11,017 nt of DNA from Solirubrobacteraceae bacterium (GCA_030149625.1 JASLHP010000213.1:1-11017); one strand, 5' to 3'; positions 1 through 6,908 are shown, counted from the stretch's first letter. Notes: generated by a model not told the origin, from the letters alone. A program made the numbers and translations.

Positions 1-637
1 GCTGTCCGTGAACGTCGATCACCGCGCGCAGCGTGTGCAGGAAAGCCCCGCGCGCGTCGGCGCTCTGCAGCGGACGCAGCGCGCGAGCCGCCGCCTGCAG
101 GTAGACGCCGGCGCCGATGCCGCGCTCGCGCAGCGAGCGGCCGAGGCCGTAGAGGCCGTCGACGGCGCGGGGGCTGATCGTGAGCGAGAGCAGCAGCGAT
201 GTGCCAGGCACGGCGGCCGTGCGCAGCATCGGGCTGACCTCGTGGCCGAGGCCGCCGCTGGAGATCAGCACGAGCCGCTCGACGCGCTGGGGGAACTGGT
301 AGAAGAACTGCATCGCGACGCCGCCGCCGAGCGAGTGGCCGACGATCGTCGCCCGCTCGACCCCGATCGCCGCCAGCAGGTCGCGGATGCTGGCCGCGTG
401 CGCCCCCAGCGAGTAGTCGCCGCGCGGCGCAGCCGAGTCGCCGTGCCCGATCAGGTCTGGCGCGACGACGGTGTGATCGCGCGCGAGCTCGAGCGCCACC
501 GACTGCCAGTGGCTGGAGGAGTTGAGCATGCCGTGGATCAGCACCACCGGCGGGCCGCTGCCGGCGATCCTGTAGACGGCGCGGCGCCCGTGCAGCGCGA
601 TCTGCCACTCCTCGAATTGCCCCGCGGCCGCGGCCAC
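1..637 (-). CDS. alpha/beta-fold hydrolase, C-terminus cut by window edge
   Basis: Read on the minus strand, this gives 212 residues of a typical alpha/beta hydrolase before the window ends. Visible landmarks are a beta-strand leading to the oxyanion-hole HG (VVLIHGMLN, residues 31-39), a DLIGHGDS loop (61-68) and the nucleophile elbow GHSLGGG (100-106), with Ser102 as the likely nucleophile. The acid and His of the triad should lie beyond position 1. The reaction and substrate cannot be told; the family includes esterases, lipases, haloalkane dehalogenases and C-C hydrolases. The frame is open from an in-frame TAG in the divergent intergenic region. I chose the GTG at 635-637 because it follows a GAGGGG-like stretch and leaves a short N-terminus before the first strand. 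The gene is divergent from the GST-like gene at 752. A long plus-strand frame across this stretch is its antisense shadow. Confidence 0.88.
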   Translation of the reverse strand, partial: MAAAAGQFEEWQIALHGRRAVYRIAGSGPPVVLIHGMLNSSSHWQSVALELARDHTVVAPDLIGHGDSAAPRGDYSLGAHAASIRDLLAAIGVERATIVGHSLGGGVAMQFFYQFPQRVERLVLISSGGLGHEVSPMLRTAAVPGTSLLLSLTISPRAVDGLYGLGRSLRERGIGAGVYLQAAARALRPLQSADARGAFLHTLRAVIDVHGQ

Positions 638-751
638 CCGCGCGAAGCGCCCCTCGCGCGCTCCCGAACGCTCGTCTCCGGCTCCGGCCTGGCTGGATGT
701 CAGCGCCCCACCTCGCGCGCCACCCTAGCAAAGGGTCATACTCGCGCTTGG

Positions 752-1528
752 ATGCTACGGCTCCTGACGATCCCGATCAGCCACTATTGCGAGAAGGCGC
801 GATGGGCGCTCGAGCGCGCGGGCCTCGAGTATCGCGAGGAGCGTCACGTCCAGGGCATCCATCGGCTCGCGGCGAGGCGCGCCGGGGGCGGCGTGACGGT
901 GCCGGTGCTCGTGGCGGGCGAGCGCGCAATCGGCGACTCGGCAGAGATCGTCGCGTGGGTCGACGAGCGCACCGCGAGCGAGCATCGCCTGTTCCCGGCC
1001 GCGCGCGGGGAGCGCCTCGAGGTGGAGGCGCTGTGCGGGCGCTTCGACGAGCGGCTCGGGCCGAGCGGCCGACGCCTGATCTACGTGCGCATGCTCGCCC
1101 AGCGAGAGTTGATGCTGCGCTACAACAATCAGGGCGTGCCGCGCTGGGAGGATCGCGCGATGCGCGCGTGCCTACCGTTCTTCGTGGGTCTCGTGCGCCA
1201 CGTGCTCGACATCCGCCCTGGCGTCGAGGTCGGGGACGAGGCGCAGGTGTGGAGCGAGCTCGACTACGCCGCGACGCTGCTCGACGACGGGCGTAGCTAT
1301 CTATGCGGCGAGCGCTTTGGCGCCGCCGACCTCACGTTCGCGGCGATGTGCGCGCCCGTCGTGGTTCCGCCGACATACGGCATCGCTCTGCCGCAGCCCG
1401 AGATCCTCGACGAGCCGACGGCGGCGCTCGTCGAGCGCGCCCGCGCGCACCCCGCCGGAGCGTTTGCGCTCCGGGTGATTGCCGAGCACAGGCGCGCAAC
1501 CGTGGGGCCGCCGCTGCCGGTCGCCTAG
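752..1528 (+). CDS. glutathione S-transferase-like protein
   Basis: The 258-aa protein has the two-domain GST layout. Residues 1-75 form a thioredoxin-like domain with an SHYCEKARWALE opening (10-21), a VPVL cis-proline segment (50-53) and a GDSAEIVAWV glutathione-binding stretch (61-70). Residues from about 85 to 235 form a helical domain containing FGAADLTFAA. Cytosolic thiol transfer or a related detoxifying reaction is the usual role. Actinobacteria often lack glutathione, so the real thiol or substrate is open. The ATG at 752 starts exactly at the family-typical MLRLLTIPISHYC. The frame remains open far upstream only because that region is antisense to the hydrolase. No Shine-Dalgarno is visible. 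A CATACT at 737-742 ends nine bases before the ATG, so transcription may begin at or near the start codon. It converges on the winged-helix gene ending at 1579. Confidence 0.85.
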   Translation: MLRLLTIPISHYCEKARWALERAGLEYREERHVQGIHRLAARRAGGGVTVPVLVAGERAIGDSAEIVAWVDERTASEHRLFPAARGERLEVEALCGRFDERLGPSGRRLIYVRMLAQRELMLRYNNQGVPRWEDRAMRACLPFFVGLVRHVLDIRPGVEVGDEAQVWSELDYAATLLDDGRSYLCGERFGAADLTFAAMCAPVVVPPTYGIALPQPEILDEPTAALVERARAHPAGAFALRVIAEHRRATVGPPLPVA

Positions 1529-1578
1529 TGTCGGGGCCGCGGTCCAGGAAAACCGTGACCGCTCGCGAGCGCCGCGCG
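1529..1578. terminator. possible bidirectional terminator between convergent genes
   Basis: The 50-bp gap between two convergent genes holds an inverted repeat, GCGGTC at 1539-1544 with GACCGC at 1557-1562. It is followed by the perfect 10-bp palindrome GCTCGCGAGC at 1561-1570. There is no T-run. In GC-rich genomes such hairpins can end transcripts from both sides, but this is inferred from position only. Confidence 0.3.
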
Positions 1579-2262
1579 CTAGCTTGCCGGCCCGTCATCC
1601 CACAAGCGGACATTGCGTCGCCCCGCGCGACGAGCGCGCCGACGGGCGCGCTCGCGTGAGTCAAGCACGGCGTCGGTTGACTCGGAGCGATCGTCGACGT
1701 CGGCACGGCCGTCGTCCGGCTCGGCCCACTCGTGCAGGCAATGGGTGGCCGACGCGAGGCGCCGACATCCGCGCTGCAGTTCCTCGGCGAGCTCGAGCCA
1801 TACGTCGGAGTCCGGTGGTGGCTCGGCGTCGAGCAGCTGTGCCGTGCGCGTGAGCCGCTCGCGCACGCTGTCGCGGAAGCGCGCGATCTCCAGCACCGCG
1901 GCTGTGTGCGCGTTCCGCCAGTCGCGGTGCTGCGGCGACTCCGGCAGTGGCGGCAGCGTGCTCGCGCTACGCGCGGCCCGCAGACGCGCGGTCCCGGCGC
2001 CGGTGAGTGACCATGTGGGCACGCTGTGACGCTGTCCGCGCTCGAGCAAGCCGGCCTCGCACATCGCGAGGAGTCGCTCGCGCACGTGTCGGGCTGCCGC
2101 TGAGCGTCGGCGGATCGCGAGGTGTTCGACGATCGCCCACACGGGCACCGCCGGGGTGTCGCGGGCCTGGTGGCGTGCGGCCCGCTCGACGGCTGCCAGC
2201 ACGAGCTCGTCGGAAGGCAAAGTGAGGTGCTTGTTGTGCGTCGGTCTACCTGGGCGCGGCAT
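1579..2262 (-). CDS. winged-helix domain protein of unknown function
   Basis: The protein has 227 aa. The N-terminal third looks like a winged helix-turn-helix: a VPVWAIVEHLAI segment (39-50), then a basic recognition-like helix SAAARHVRERLLAMCEAGLL (54-73), and a wing ending VPTWSLTGAGTARL (81-94). The middle has an LPESPQHRDWRNAHTAAVLE stretch (106-125). The C-terminus is acidic (EPDDGRADVDD, 181-191) and then very basic (RERARRRARRAGRRN, 203-217). I recall similar proteins from Solirubrobacterales-type genomes, always as hypothetical proteins. A DNA-binding role is an inference from the fold. The ATG at 2262 is preferred over an upstream start at 2361 because GAGGAGA (plus-strand 2267-2273) lies four bases before it and the extra upstream residues are low-complexity and Arg-rich. 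It is divergent from the decarboxylase gene. Confidence 0.75.
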   Translation of the reverse strand: MPRPGRPTHNKHLTLPSDELVLAAVERAARHQARDTPAVPVWAIVEHLAIRRRSAAARHVRERLLAMCEAGLLERGQRHSVPTWSLTGAGTARLRAARSASTLPPLPESPQHRDWRNAHTAAVLEIARFRDSVRERLTRTAQLLDAEPPPDSDVWLELAEELQRGCRRLASATHCLHEWAEPDDGRADVDDRSESTDAVLDSRERARRRARRAGRRNVRLWDDGPAS

Positions 2263-2531
2263 CTCGTCTCCTCTGTTTCGAGGCGCCGAGCGCGCGAGTC
2301 GAGTCCGCGATCGGTCGCGGCGGTGCGACGAGCGCAGCGCTGCGCGACAATCGACGGGCATCGAGGCTGAGCAACTCGGTGCCGGGCCCGGGGTGTTGAC
2401 GCACCGCCGGGCCGTTTACTGCAGGACGTCTGTGACGTTAGCTCGGCTCTAGGCTTGGGCAAGCGAAGCTGGTAGAAAGATTCAGTGTTGACACGCCTTG
2501 GTTCCATGGCGGGCACAAATGTGAGCGCTAG
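2263..2531. promoter_or_regulatory. divergent intergenic region with two GTGTTGAC motifs
   Basis: This 269-bp spacer separates two divergent genes and must hold both promoters. The octamer GTGTTGAC occurs twice in direct orientation, at 2393-2400 and 2485-2492; the second copy includes a perfect TTGACA at 2488-2493. No good -10 box was found at 16-18 bp from either, so they could be -35 boxes with poor partners or a protein-binding motif. The minus-strand gene has a clear ribosome binding site at 2267-2273. Confidence 0.35.
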
Positions 2532-4013
2532 GTGACAACTGAGCGCCAGCGACAGACGCCGTACCTGGACGCACTGTGTGACTACGCCGAGCGTAAGCCG
2601 GCGCGCCTGCACGTGCCTGGCCACAAGGGCGGAGCGGGCGCGGACGAGGGGATGCTGCGCGCGTTCGGCGAGCGCGCCGTGAGCCTCGACATTCCGGCGC
2701 TCACGCACGGCATCGACGTCGGCGTCGACCCGACGCCATTCGAGCAGGCGCAGCGCCTCGCGGCAGAGGCATGGGGAGCAAAGCGTGCGTGGTTCCTCGT
2801 CAACGGCGCTTCACAGGGCAACTTGGCGGCGGGCCTCGCCCTCGCGCACTACGGCGAGGAGGTGGTGATCCAACGCAACGCGCACTCGAGCGCGATCGAC
2901 TCGCTCGTGCTCTCGGGCCTGCGCCCGACGTTCGCGGCGCCGGAGCTGGATCCCGAGCTGGGGATCGCTCACTGTCTGTCACCGGCGACGCTCGAGCGCG
3001 CGCTCGCGGCGACGCCCAAGGCGGTTGCCGCGTGGGTGATCTCGCCGACGTACTTCGGGGCTGTGGCGGACGTGGGCGCGCTGGCGGCGGTCGCGCACGC
3101 GCGCGGCGTCCCGCTGGTCGTCGACGAGGCGTGGGGCGCGCACATGGCGTTCCACGAGCAGCTTCCGGACCATGCGCTGTCGCTGGGAGCCGACCTCGTG
3201 ATCTCGAGCACGCACAAGATCGTCGGCAGCCTCACGCAGTCGGCGATGCTGCATCTCGGTCACGGCGAGGGCGAGCTGATCGGCGAAGACATGGTTGACC
3301 GCGCGGTCACGCTGACGGAGTCGACGAGCCCGAACTCGCTGTTGTGCGGGTCGCTGGACGCGGCGCGCCGTCAGGCGGCGGTGCACGGACGCGAGCTGCT
3401 CGGGGCGACGATGGCGACGCTGGCACAGACGCGGAAGCAGATCCGCGCGATCGACGGGCTGGACGTGCTCGACGATCGGCTGGCGGGACGGCCCGGCGTG
3501 TTCGCTTATGACCCGTTGCGGCTAGCCGTGGACGTGCGCGGTGTGGCCGCGAGCGGATACGAGCTCGCGCCGCTGCTGCGCGAGATCGACGACATCAACT
3601 TGGAGCTGTACGGCCAGAACGTGCTGGTGGCGGTGTTCGGCATGGGCGAGCGCGGCCTGCCGGAGGCGGCGCGGCTCGTCGGCGCGCTGCGCGCAGCCGC
3701 GGAGCGAGTCGGGCCGGATCCGAGCGGCGCACAGGCCAGCTTCGCGGCGCCGCCGCCGTGGGGCGAGCTGGCGATGACGCCGCGCGAGGCGTACCTGGGC
3801 GCGCAGGAGGTGGTGCCGGCGGCGCAGGCGGCCGGGCGAATCGCGGCGGAGTCGCTGGCGACGTATCCACCGGGAATACCGAACGTGCTGCCGGGCGAGC
3901 GGCTGACGGCGGAGACGCTCGCGTACGTGCAGAACACGCTCGAGCTGGGCGGCAGCGTGCGCGGCGCAAGCGACCGGCTGCTGCGCACGGTGCGCGTGGT
4001 CGCCGAGCGCTAG
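2532..4013 (+). CDS. Orn/Lys/Arg decarboxylase family, PLP-dependent
   Basis: The 493-aa protein matches the fold-type I Orn/Lys/Arg decarboxylase group of the shorter, SpeA/YaaO-like kind (about 480-490 aa). Motifs in order are PGHKGG (29-34), NGASQGN (91-97, cofactor phosphate region), DEAWGAH (198-204, pyridine-nitrogen Asp198) and SSTHK (225-229, with Lys229 as the Schiff-base lysine). STSPNSL follows (265-270 region), and a YPPGIP segment lies near residue 436. The family removes the alpha-carboxyl of arginine, lysine or ornithine to give agmatine, cadaverine or putrescine in polyamine metabolism. The preferred substrate cannot be read from the sequence. The GTG at 2532 is the first possible start, since an in-frame TAG ends at 2531. 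No strong ribosome binding site precedes it. A nine-codon frame, ATG 2506 to TGA 2535, overlaps the start and could couple translation. The gene stands alone. Confidence 0.92.
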   Translation: MTTERQRQTPYLDALCDYAERKPARLHVPGHKGGAGADEGMLRAFGERAVSLDIPALTHGIDVGVDPTPFEQAQRLAAEAWGAKRAWFLVNGASQGNLAAGLALAHYGEEVVIQRNAHSSAIDSLVLSGLRPTFAAPELDPELGIAHCLSPATLERALAATPKAVAAWVISPTYFGAVADVGALAAVAHARGVPLVVDEAWGAHMAFHEQLPDHALSLGADLVISSTHKIVGSLTQSAMLHLGHGEGELIGEDMVDRAVTLTESTSPNSLLCGSLDAARRQAAVHGRELLGATMATLAQTRKQIRAIDGLDVLDDRLAGRPGVFAYDPLRLAVDVRGVAASGYELAPLLREIDDINLELYGQNVLVAVFGMGERGLPEAARLVGALRAAAERVGPDPSGAQASFAAPPPWGELAMTPREAYLGAQEVVPAAQAAGRIAAESLATYPPGIPNVLPGERLTAETLAYVQNTLELGGSVRGASDRLLRTVRVVAER

Positions 4014-4062
4014 GCGGGCAGCCCGCGAGCAGGGTCAGCGTGCCGGGCGTCGGCGGGTCCGC

Positions 4063-4539
4063 TCAGTGCGGCGGCTGCTCGCCGTCGTGGTAGTCGACGG
4101 TGTCGCCGAGGCGGAACATCGCCCTGAGCCCGCCGCCATCGGGCAGGCGCTCGAAGGCGCCGAGCTTGCCGGAGTCGGGGTAGATCACGACATCGGGCTC
4201 GCCGCTGGGGCTAAACGACAGGAAGCGCACTGTCGCGGTCGTGCGGTTGACGAGCTGGTGGCCGCCGCGCTCGCCACGCGGGAACGCGACCACCTCGCCT
4301 TGGCTCAGCTCCCGCCAGCCATCGGGCGTGCGCAGGCTCGGCGCGCCCTCGAGCACGAGCACGAGCTCCTCCTCTGTGTAGTGAAAGTGGTAGGGATAGG
4401 CCGCTTCGCCTGGCGGCACCTCCCACAGGCTCAGCCCGAGGCGCTCGCTGCCGGCCTGGCGGCTGAGGCGCGCGCGGCGACACCGGAAGCCGGGGTGCTC
4501 GCGCGGCTCGTCGAAGAGCGGCTCGTCGATGTTCGGCAT
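4063..4539 (-). CDS. cupin-domain protein
   Basis: The 158-aa protein is a single-domain cupin. The first cupin motif is seen in YPYHFHYTEEELVLVLEG (48-65), giving His51, His53 and Glu57 as likely metal ligands. The second is in RGERGGHQLVNRT (88-100), with His94 as the fourth ligand. A TPDGWRELSQGEVVAFPRG stretch (71-89) joins them, as in cupin_2 proteins. Cupins bind a divalent metal and act as isomerases, dioxygenases, sugar-binding or storage proteins; nothing here fixes the substrate. I chose the ATG at 4539 (MPNIDEPLFDE) over an upstream frame start at 4632 because the additional residues overlap the divergent HAD gene and look non-coding. No clear Shine-Dalgarno is present. Its stop lies 49 bp from the convergent decarboxylase end. 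Confidence 0.85.
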   Translation of the reverse strand: MPNIDEPLFDEPREHPGFRCRRARLSRQAGSERLGLSLWEVPPGEAAYPYHFHYTEEELVLVLEGAPSLRTPDGWRELSQGEVVAFPRGERGGHQLVNRTTATVRFLSFSPSGEPDVVIYPDSGKLGAFERLPDGGGLRAMFRLGDTVDYHDGEQPPH

Positions 4540-4617
4540 CCGTGAAGGGTAAGCGCGATCCAGGCGCCGCAAGGCGTGGACGCGCCGGCGTGTGGCAAGC
4601 GTGCAAGGCTGCAGGCC

Positions 4618-5274
4618 GTGAGCGACCTGCAACTGGTGATCTTCGACTGCGACGGCGTGCTCGTAGACAGCGAGGCGATTTCATGCGGCGTGCTCGCGAG
4701 CATGGTGAGCGCGGAGGGTTTCGCGACGACGCTCGAGCAGGCGCGCCGCGACTACCAGGGCCTGCGGCTCGACGAGGTCCTCACCAGCGTGCAAGTCAAG
4801 CTCGGGCGACCGCTGCCGGCCGACTGGCTGGCACGCTACGAGCGCCAGCGCGCGGAGACGTTTCGCCAAGATCTGAAAGCGGTGCCCGGGGCGGCCGCGA
4901 CCGTCGCGCGCGTCGCCGCGGCCGGCGTCGCCGTGTGCGTCGCCTCGCAGGGCAAGCTCGAGAAGACGCGCCTGACGCTGGGGCTGACGGGCCTGCTCGA
5001 GCTCTTTCGCGACGATGCGCTGTTCTCGGCTCACTCCGTGCCGCGCGGCAAGCCCCACCCGGACCTGTTCCTGAGCGCGGCGAGCGCGATGGAGGCGGAG
5101 CCGACACGCTGCGCCGTCGTCGAGGACACGCCCACGGGCGTGACGGCGGCTGTGGCCGCGGGCATGCGCGTATTTGGTTACAGCGCCGACAGCGACGAGA
5201 CCGCGCTGCGGGATGCCGGCGCCGAGCTCTTCGCCTCGCTCGATCAGCTGCCGGCGCTGTTGGGCCTCGCGTGA
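4618..5274 (+). CDS. HAD-superfamily hydrolase, beta-phosphoglucomutase/phosphatase-like
   Basis: All four HAD motifs are present in 218 residues. Motif I is FDCDGVLVDSE (9-19), with nucleophile Asp10 and acid/base Asp12. Motif II is VASQG, with Ser110. Motif III is PRGKPHPDLF, with Lys145. Motif IV is VVEDTPTG, with Glu169/Asp170. A helical cap between residues 18 and about 85 puts it in subfamily IA, next to phosphoglycolate phosphatase and beta-phosphoglucomutase-like enzymes that act on small phosphorylated metabolites. The substrate is unknown. The GTG at 4618 gives the usual short VSDLQLVIFD opening. Another GTG at 4576 would add 14 atypical residues. The stop TGA (5272-5274) directly abuts the stop of the convergent ArsR-type gene. 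Confidence 0.88.
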   Translation: MSDLQLVIFDCDGVLVDSEAISCGVLASMVSAEGFATTLEQARRDYQGLRLDEVLTSVQVKLGRPLPADWLARYERQRAETFRQDLKAVPGAAATVARVAAAGVAVCVASQGKLEKTRLTLGLTGLLELFRDDALFSAHSVPRGKPHPDLFLSAASAMEAEPTRCAVVEDTPTGVTAAVAAGMRVFGYSADSDETALRDAGAELFASLDQLPALLGLA

Positions 5275-6102
5275 TCAGGCCTGCGCGTAGCGCAGCGAGC
5301 CGGGCGTCGTCAGCGTCTCGCCGGTCTCGATCAGAGTCTTCAGGCCGGAGAGGATCATCGGCCAGCCGCCGTAGATTTCGCTGTTGGCGTTCTCGCGCAG
5401 CCGGTCGTGGGTGAGCGTCAGGCGGCACGAATCGCCCACCGGCTCGATCTCCCACGTTACGCGCGAGCTGCCTTCGCTCTTGACCTCCTCGCTCCACAGA
5501 GCCGTGAAACTGTGGACTAGCCGCAGCGGCGGCTCCACCTCGAGAATCACGCCCGTGCCGACCGCCACGCCGGCTCCCGGGTGGGACGTGTCGATGGTCG
5601 CGCCCGGCGTCCAATCGGAGCTCACGCCGACGCCAAAGGAGTACGTACGTCGCATGTCGTCGTCGGTGATCGCCTCCCACAGGCGCTCGGGCGTCGTCTT
5701 GATGTAGATCTCGAAGACCTTGTCGGCGGGGTCCGCAGTCCACGGCCGCTTGCCGCTGCGCTGCGCGTCGAGCTCGCTATGGGCATCCATCTCGGGTTCC
5801 TCCTCGATTCGTTGCTTTAGGTCGCTGAGCGTGGCCGCCCAGACCTCGGCGTACTTGCTCACCCAGCGGTCGTGGACGAGCCGGATCGGGACGGGGTTCA
5901 GGAAGTGGAGCTTCTCGCGACCGCGCTTGCGCGTGGTCACGAGCCCCGCTTCCTCGAGCACCTTCAGGTGCTTCATCACGCCGAAGCGCGTCATCGGCAG
6001 TCGCCGCTCGAGCTGGCCGAGCGTCTGGCCATCCAGCTCGAACAGCTCGTCGAGCAGGCTGCGCCGCGTCGGGTCCGCCAGAGCTTTGAAGACCTCGTCC
6101 AC
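5275..6102 (-). CDS. ArsR-family regulator fused to SRPBCC/AHSA1 domain
   Basis: A 275-aa two-domain protein. Residues 1-100 are an ArsR-type winged helix: DEVFKALADPTRRSLLDEL (2-20) is the classic opening, and MTRFGVMKHLKVLEEAGLV (37-55) holds the recognition helix. No ArsR metal-binding Cys motif is seen, so sensing is probably not metal-based. After a charged linker, KVFEIYIKTTPERLWEAITD begins an SRPBCC/AHSA1 domain of about 150 residues, a cavity fold that can hold hydrophobic ligands. Fusions of this type are known in actinobacteria; the inferred role is a ligand-responsive repressor. The frame is open to a GTG at 6132, but a consensus promoter at 6110-6139 places transcription start near 6103. 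I therefore start at GTG 6102 (V-D-E-V-F), which matches the family opening and implies a leaderless mRNA. An internal ATG at 5790 has a strong ribosome binding site. Confidence 0.88.
   Translation of the reverse strand: MDEVFKALADPTRRSLLDELFELDGQTLGQLERRLPMTRFGVMKHLKVLEEAGLVTTRKRGREKLHFLNPVPIRLVHDRWVSKYAEVWAATLSDLKQRIEEEPEMDAHSELDAQRSGKRPWTADPADKVFEIYIKTTPERLWEAITDDDMRRTYSFGVGVSSDWTPGATIDTSHPGAGVAVGTGVILEVEPPLRLVHSFTALWSEEVKSEGSSRVTWEIEPVGDSCRLTLTHDRLRENANSEIYGGWPMILSGLKTLIETGETLTTPGSLRYAQA
5790..5803 (-). promoter_or_regulatory. strong internal ribosome binding site and ATG before the SRPBCC domain
   Basis: On the minus strand GGAGGAA (5803-5797) stands six bases before an in-frame ATG (5790-5788) in the linker of the ArsR-SRPBCC fusion. 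It is one of the strongest Shine-Dalgarno sites in the window. Initiation here would give a separate 171-aa SRPBCC protein (5275-5790) lacking the DNA-binding domain. It could also be a relic of two genes that fused, or a chance result of the Glu-Glu-Glu codons. Confidence 0.45.
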
Positions 6103-6109
6103 GCGGACG

Positions 6110-6139
6110 ATTATAGGTGACTGTTTAGTCACATGTCAA
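6110..6139 (-). promoter_or_regulatory. consensus sigma-70-type promoter of the ArsR-SRPBCC gene
   Basis: On the minus strand a perfect TTGACA (6139-6134) is followed after 18 bp by a perfect TATAAT (6115-6110). The expected transcription start near 6103 coincides with the GTG at 6102. This promoter decides the start codon of the gene and predicts a leaderless transcript. Confidence 0.8.
6117..6132. promoter_or_regulatory. palindromic operator candidate inside the promoter spacer
   Basis: GTGACT and AGTCAC form perfect 6-bp arms around a 4-base centre. The palindrome lies wholly between the -35 and -10 boxes, where a bound dimer would block RNA polymerase. ArsR-family repressors usually bind such dyads and autoregulate; binding by this particular protein is inferred. 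Confidence 0.6.
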
Positions 6140-6251
6140 GGGGGAAGTGGAAAGCGGATGGGACGAGCCGGCCGACGACGAGCGGATCGGTAGCTCCGCG
6201 CCATCGCGCCCCTTGGACAGGTCGACTCCGCCGAGAACGCGGGCTCGCCCT

Positions 6252-6359
6252 GCCATTGCGCTCGAGGTAAGACGACTCGCAAGTGACGAAGACGATCGAG
6301 CGGAGATGCGAGCAATCCGCGAGCATCTTGCGGAACTCGCGCCAGAGCCCACTGACCGA
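6252..6359 (+). pseudogene. remnant of an antitoxin C-terminus upstream of mazF remnant
   Basis: The frame reads LEVRRLASDEDDRAEM then RAIREHLAELAPE, an acidic, helical tail of the kind ending ribbon-helix-helix or MazE-like antitoxins next to actinobacterial mazF genes. The sequence upstream in this frame does not look like an antitoxin N-terminus (Arg/Pro-rich, no beta-strand plus helix), and no stop occurs before the mazF start. I read it as the decayed 3' part of the antitoxin gene. The assignment rests on position and composition. Confidence 0.4.
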
Positions 6360-6360
6360 G

Positions 6361-6673
6361 GTGGTGCGTGGCGAGATATTTCGTCTGCCAGCGCCGCGAG
6401 GGACGCGTGACGGGGAGCAGCGAGGCGCACGCTACGCGGCGGTCGTTCAAGACGGCGACTTCTTGACGCTGAGCACCGTCCTCGTCTCACCGACCTCGGC
6501 GGGTGCGCAACCAGCGAGCTTTCGGCCGGAATCACGCTCGACGGTACTCACACGCGCATCCTTGTCGAGCAGACAACTATCGTGACCCCGGCGCCTGGGA
6601 CTCGGCGGGATGCCTCGACCCGGATGAGCTGAGCGCGGTCGATGAGGCGCTCGCGCTCGTCTTGGGCCGCTAG
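6361..6673 (+). pseudogene. decayed mazF/pemK-type endoribonuclease toxin
   Basis: Starting at GTG 6361, the frame reads VVRGEIFRLPAPRG, then EQRGARYAAVVQ and LSTVLVSPTSAGAQPASFRPE. This is the conserved N-terminal two thirds of a MazF/PemK RNase. At about 6530 the homology moves to another frame (ITLDGTHTRILVEQTTIV), consistent with a lost base. Between about 6585 and 6600 it moves again to a third frame, reading DSAGCLDPDELSAVDEALALVLGR and ending at TAG 6671-6673, the expected family C-terminus. At least two frame changes make a functional toxin unlikely. MazF toxins cut mRNA at short motifs and are neutralised by a partner antitoxin, of which only a remnant lies upstream. The repeat copy R1 begins two bases after the stop. 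Confidence 0.75.
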
Positions 6674-6674
6674 T

Positions 6675-6732
6675 TGGTCTGCCGACCAGATGAATGGGCG
6701 AAACTGCTCGGCGCGCAAACCATGTGCTGATG
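6675..6732 (+). repeat. dispersed structured repeat, copy R1
   Basis: The copy starts TGGTCTG (6675-6681) and its core ends CAAACCA (6716-6722), with conserved sequence continuing to 6732. The centre shares CCGACCAGA and ATGGGCGAAACT with the other copies. Relative to R2 it lacks about four bases near its left end and is the most diverged. It follows the mazF remnant stop codon directly. Confidence 0.75.
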
Positions 6733-6844
6733 ACAGCGCCAGTCTTTGGGATCGACTGAGGCCGCGCGCCAGCGACCGTTCCAGCTCGATCAGCTCGCAT
6801 CGTCGGATGGCGGCAAAGGGGTCGCCTGGGCTCCGCGAAGGGAC
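6733..6844. other. non-coding stretch between repeat R1 and the phd promoter
   Basis: No start-bearing plus-strand gene is seen here. The minus strand has a short coding-like run (AAIRRCELIELERSLARGL) that I could not assign; it may be a gene fragment. Confidence 0.3.
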
Positions 6845-6873
6845 TTGACGCCCGCCCGTAATGTACATATACT
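6845..6873 (+). promoter_or_regulatory. promoter of the phd/relE-type module
   Basis: TTGACG (6845-6850) and TATACT (6868-6873) are separated by exactly 17 bp, one mismatch from consensus in each box. Transcription would begin near 6880. This excludes an ATG at 6861 as the antitoxin start and supports ATG 6909. An AT-rich, partly symmetric stretch around 6862-6884 could be the autoregulatory site. Confidence 0.65.
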
Positions 6874-6908
6874 TGTCGGACATTTCCTGGGAAGGCCAAG
6901 GGCGCCCG

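Noticed and set aside
8..750. Very long plus-strand open frame reaching upstream of the GST-like gene
   Set aside because: It is antisense to the clear alpha/beta hydrolase. Its translation is Arg/Ala/Glu-rich without recognisable motifs, and the GST opening begins only at 752.
1332..2708. Long minus-strand open frame of about 458 codons
   Set aside because: It is a frame shadow of the winged-helix gene and overlaps the start of the decarboxylase. The translation is Arg/Ser/Thr/Pro-rich with no domain.
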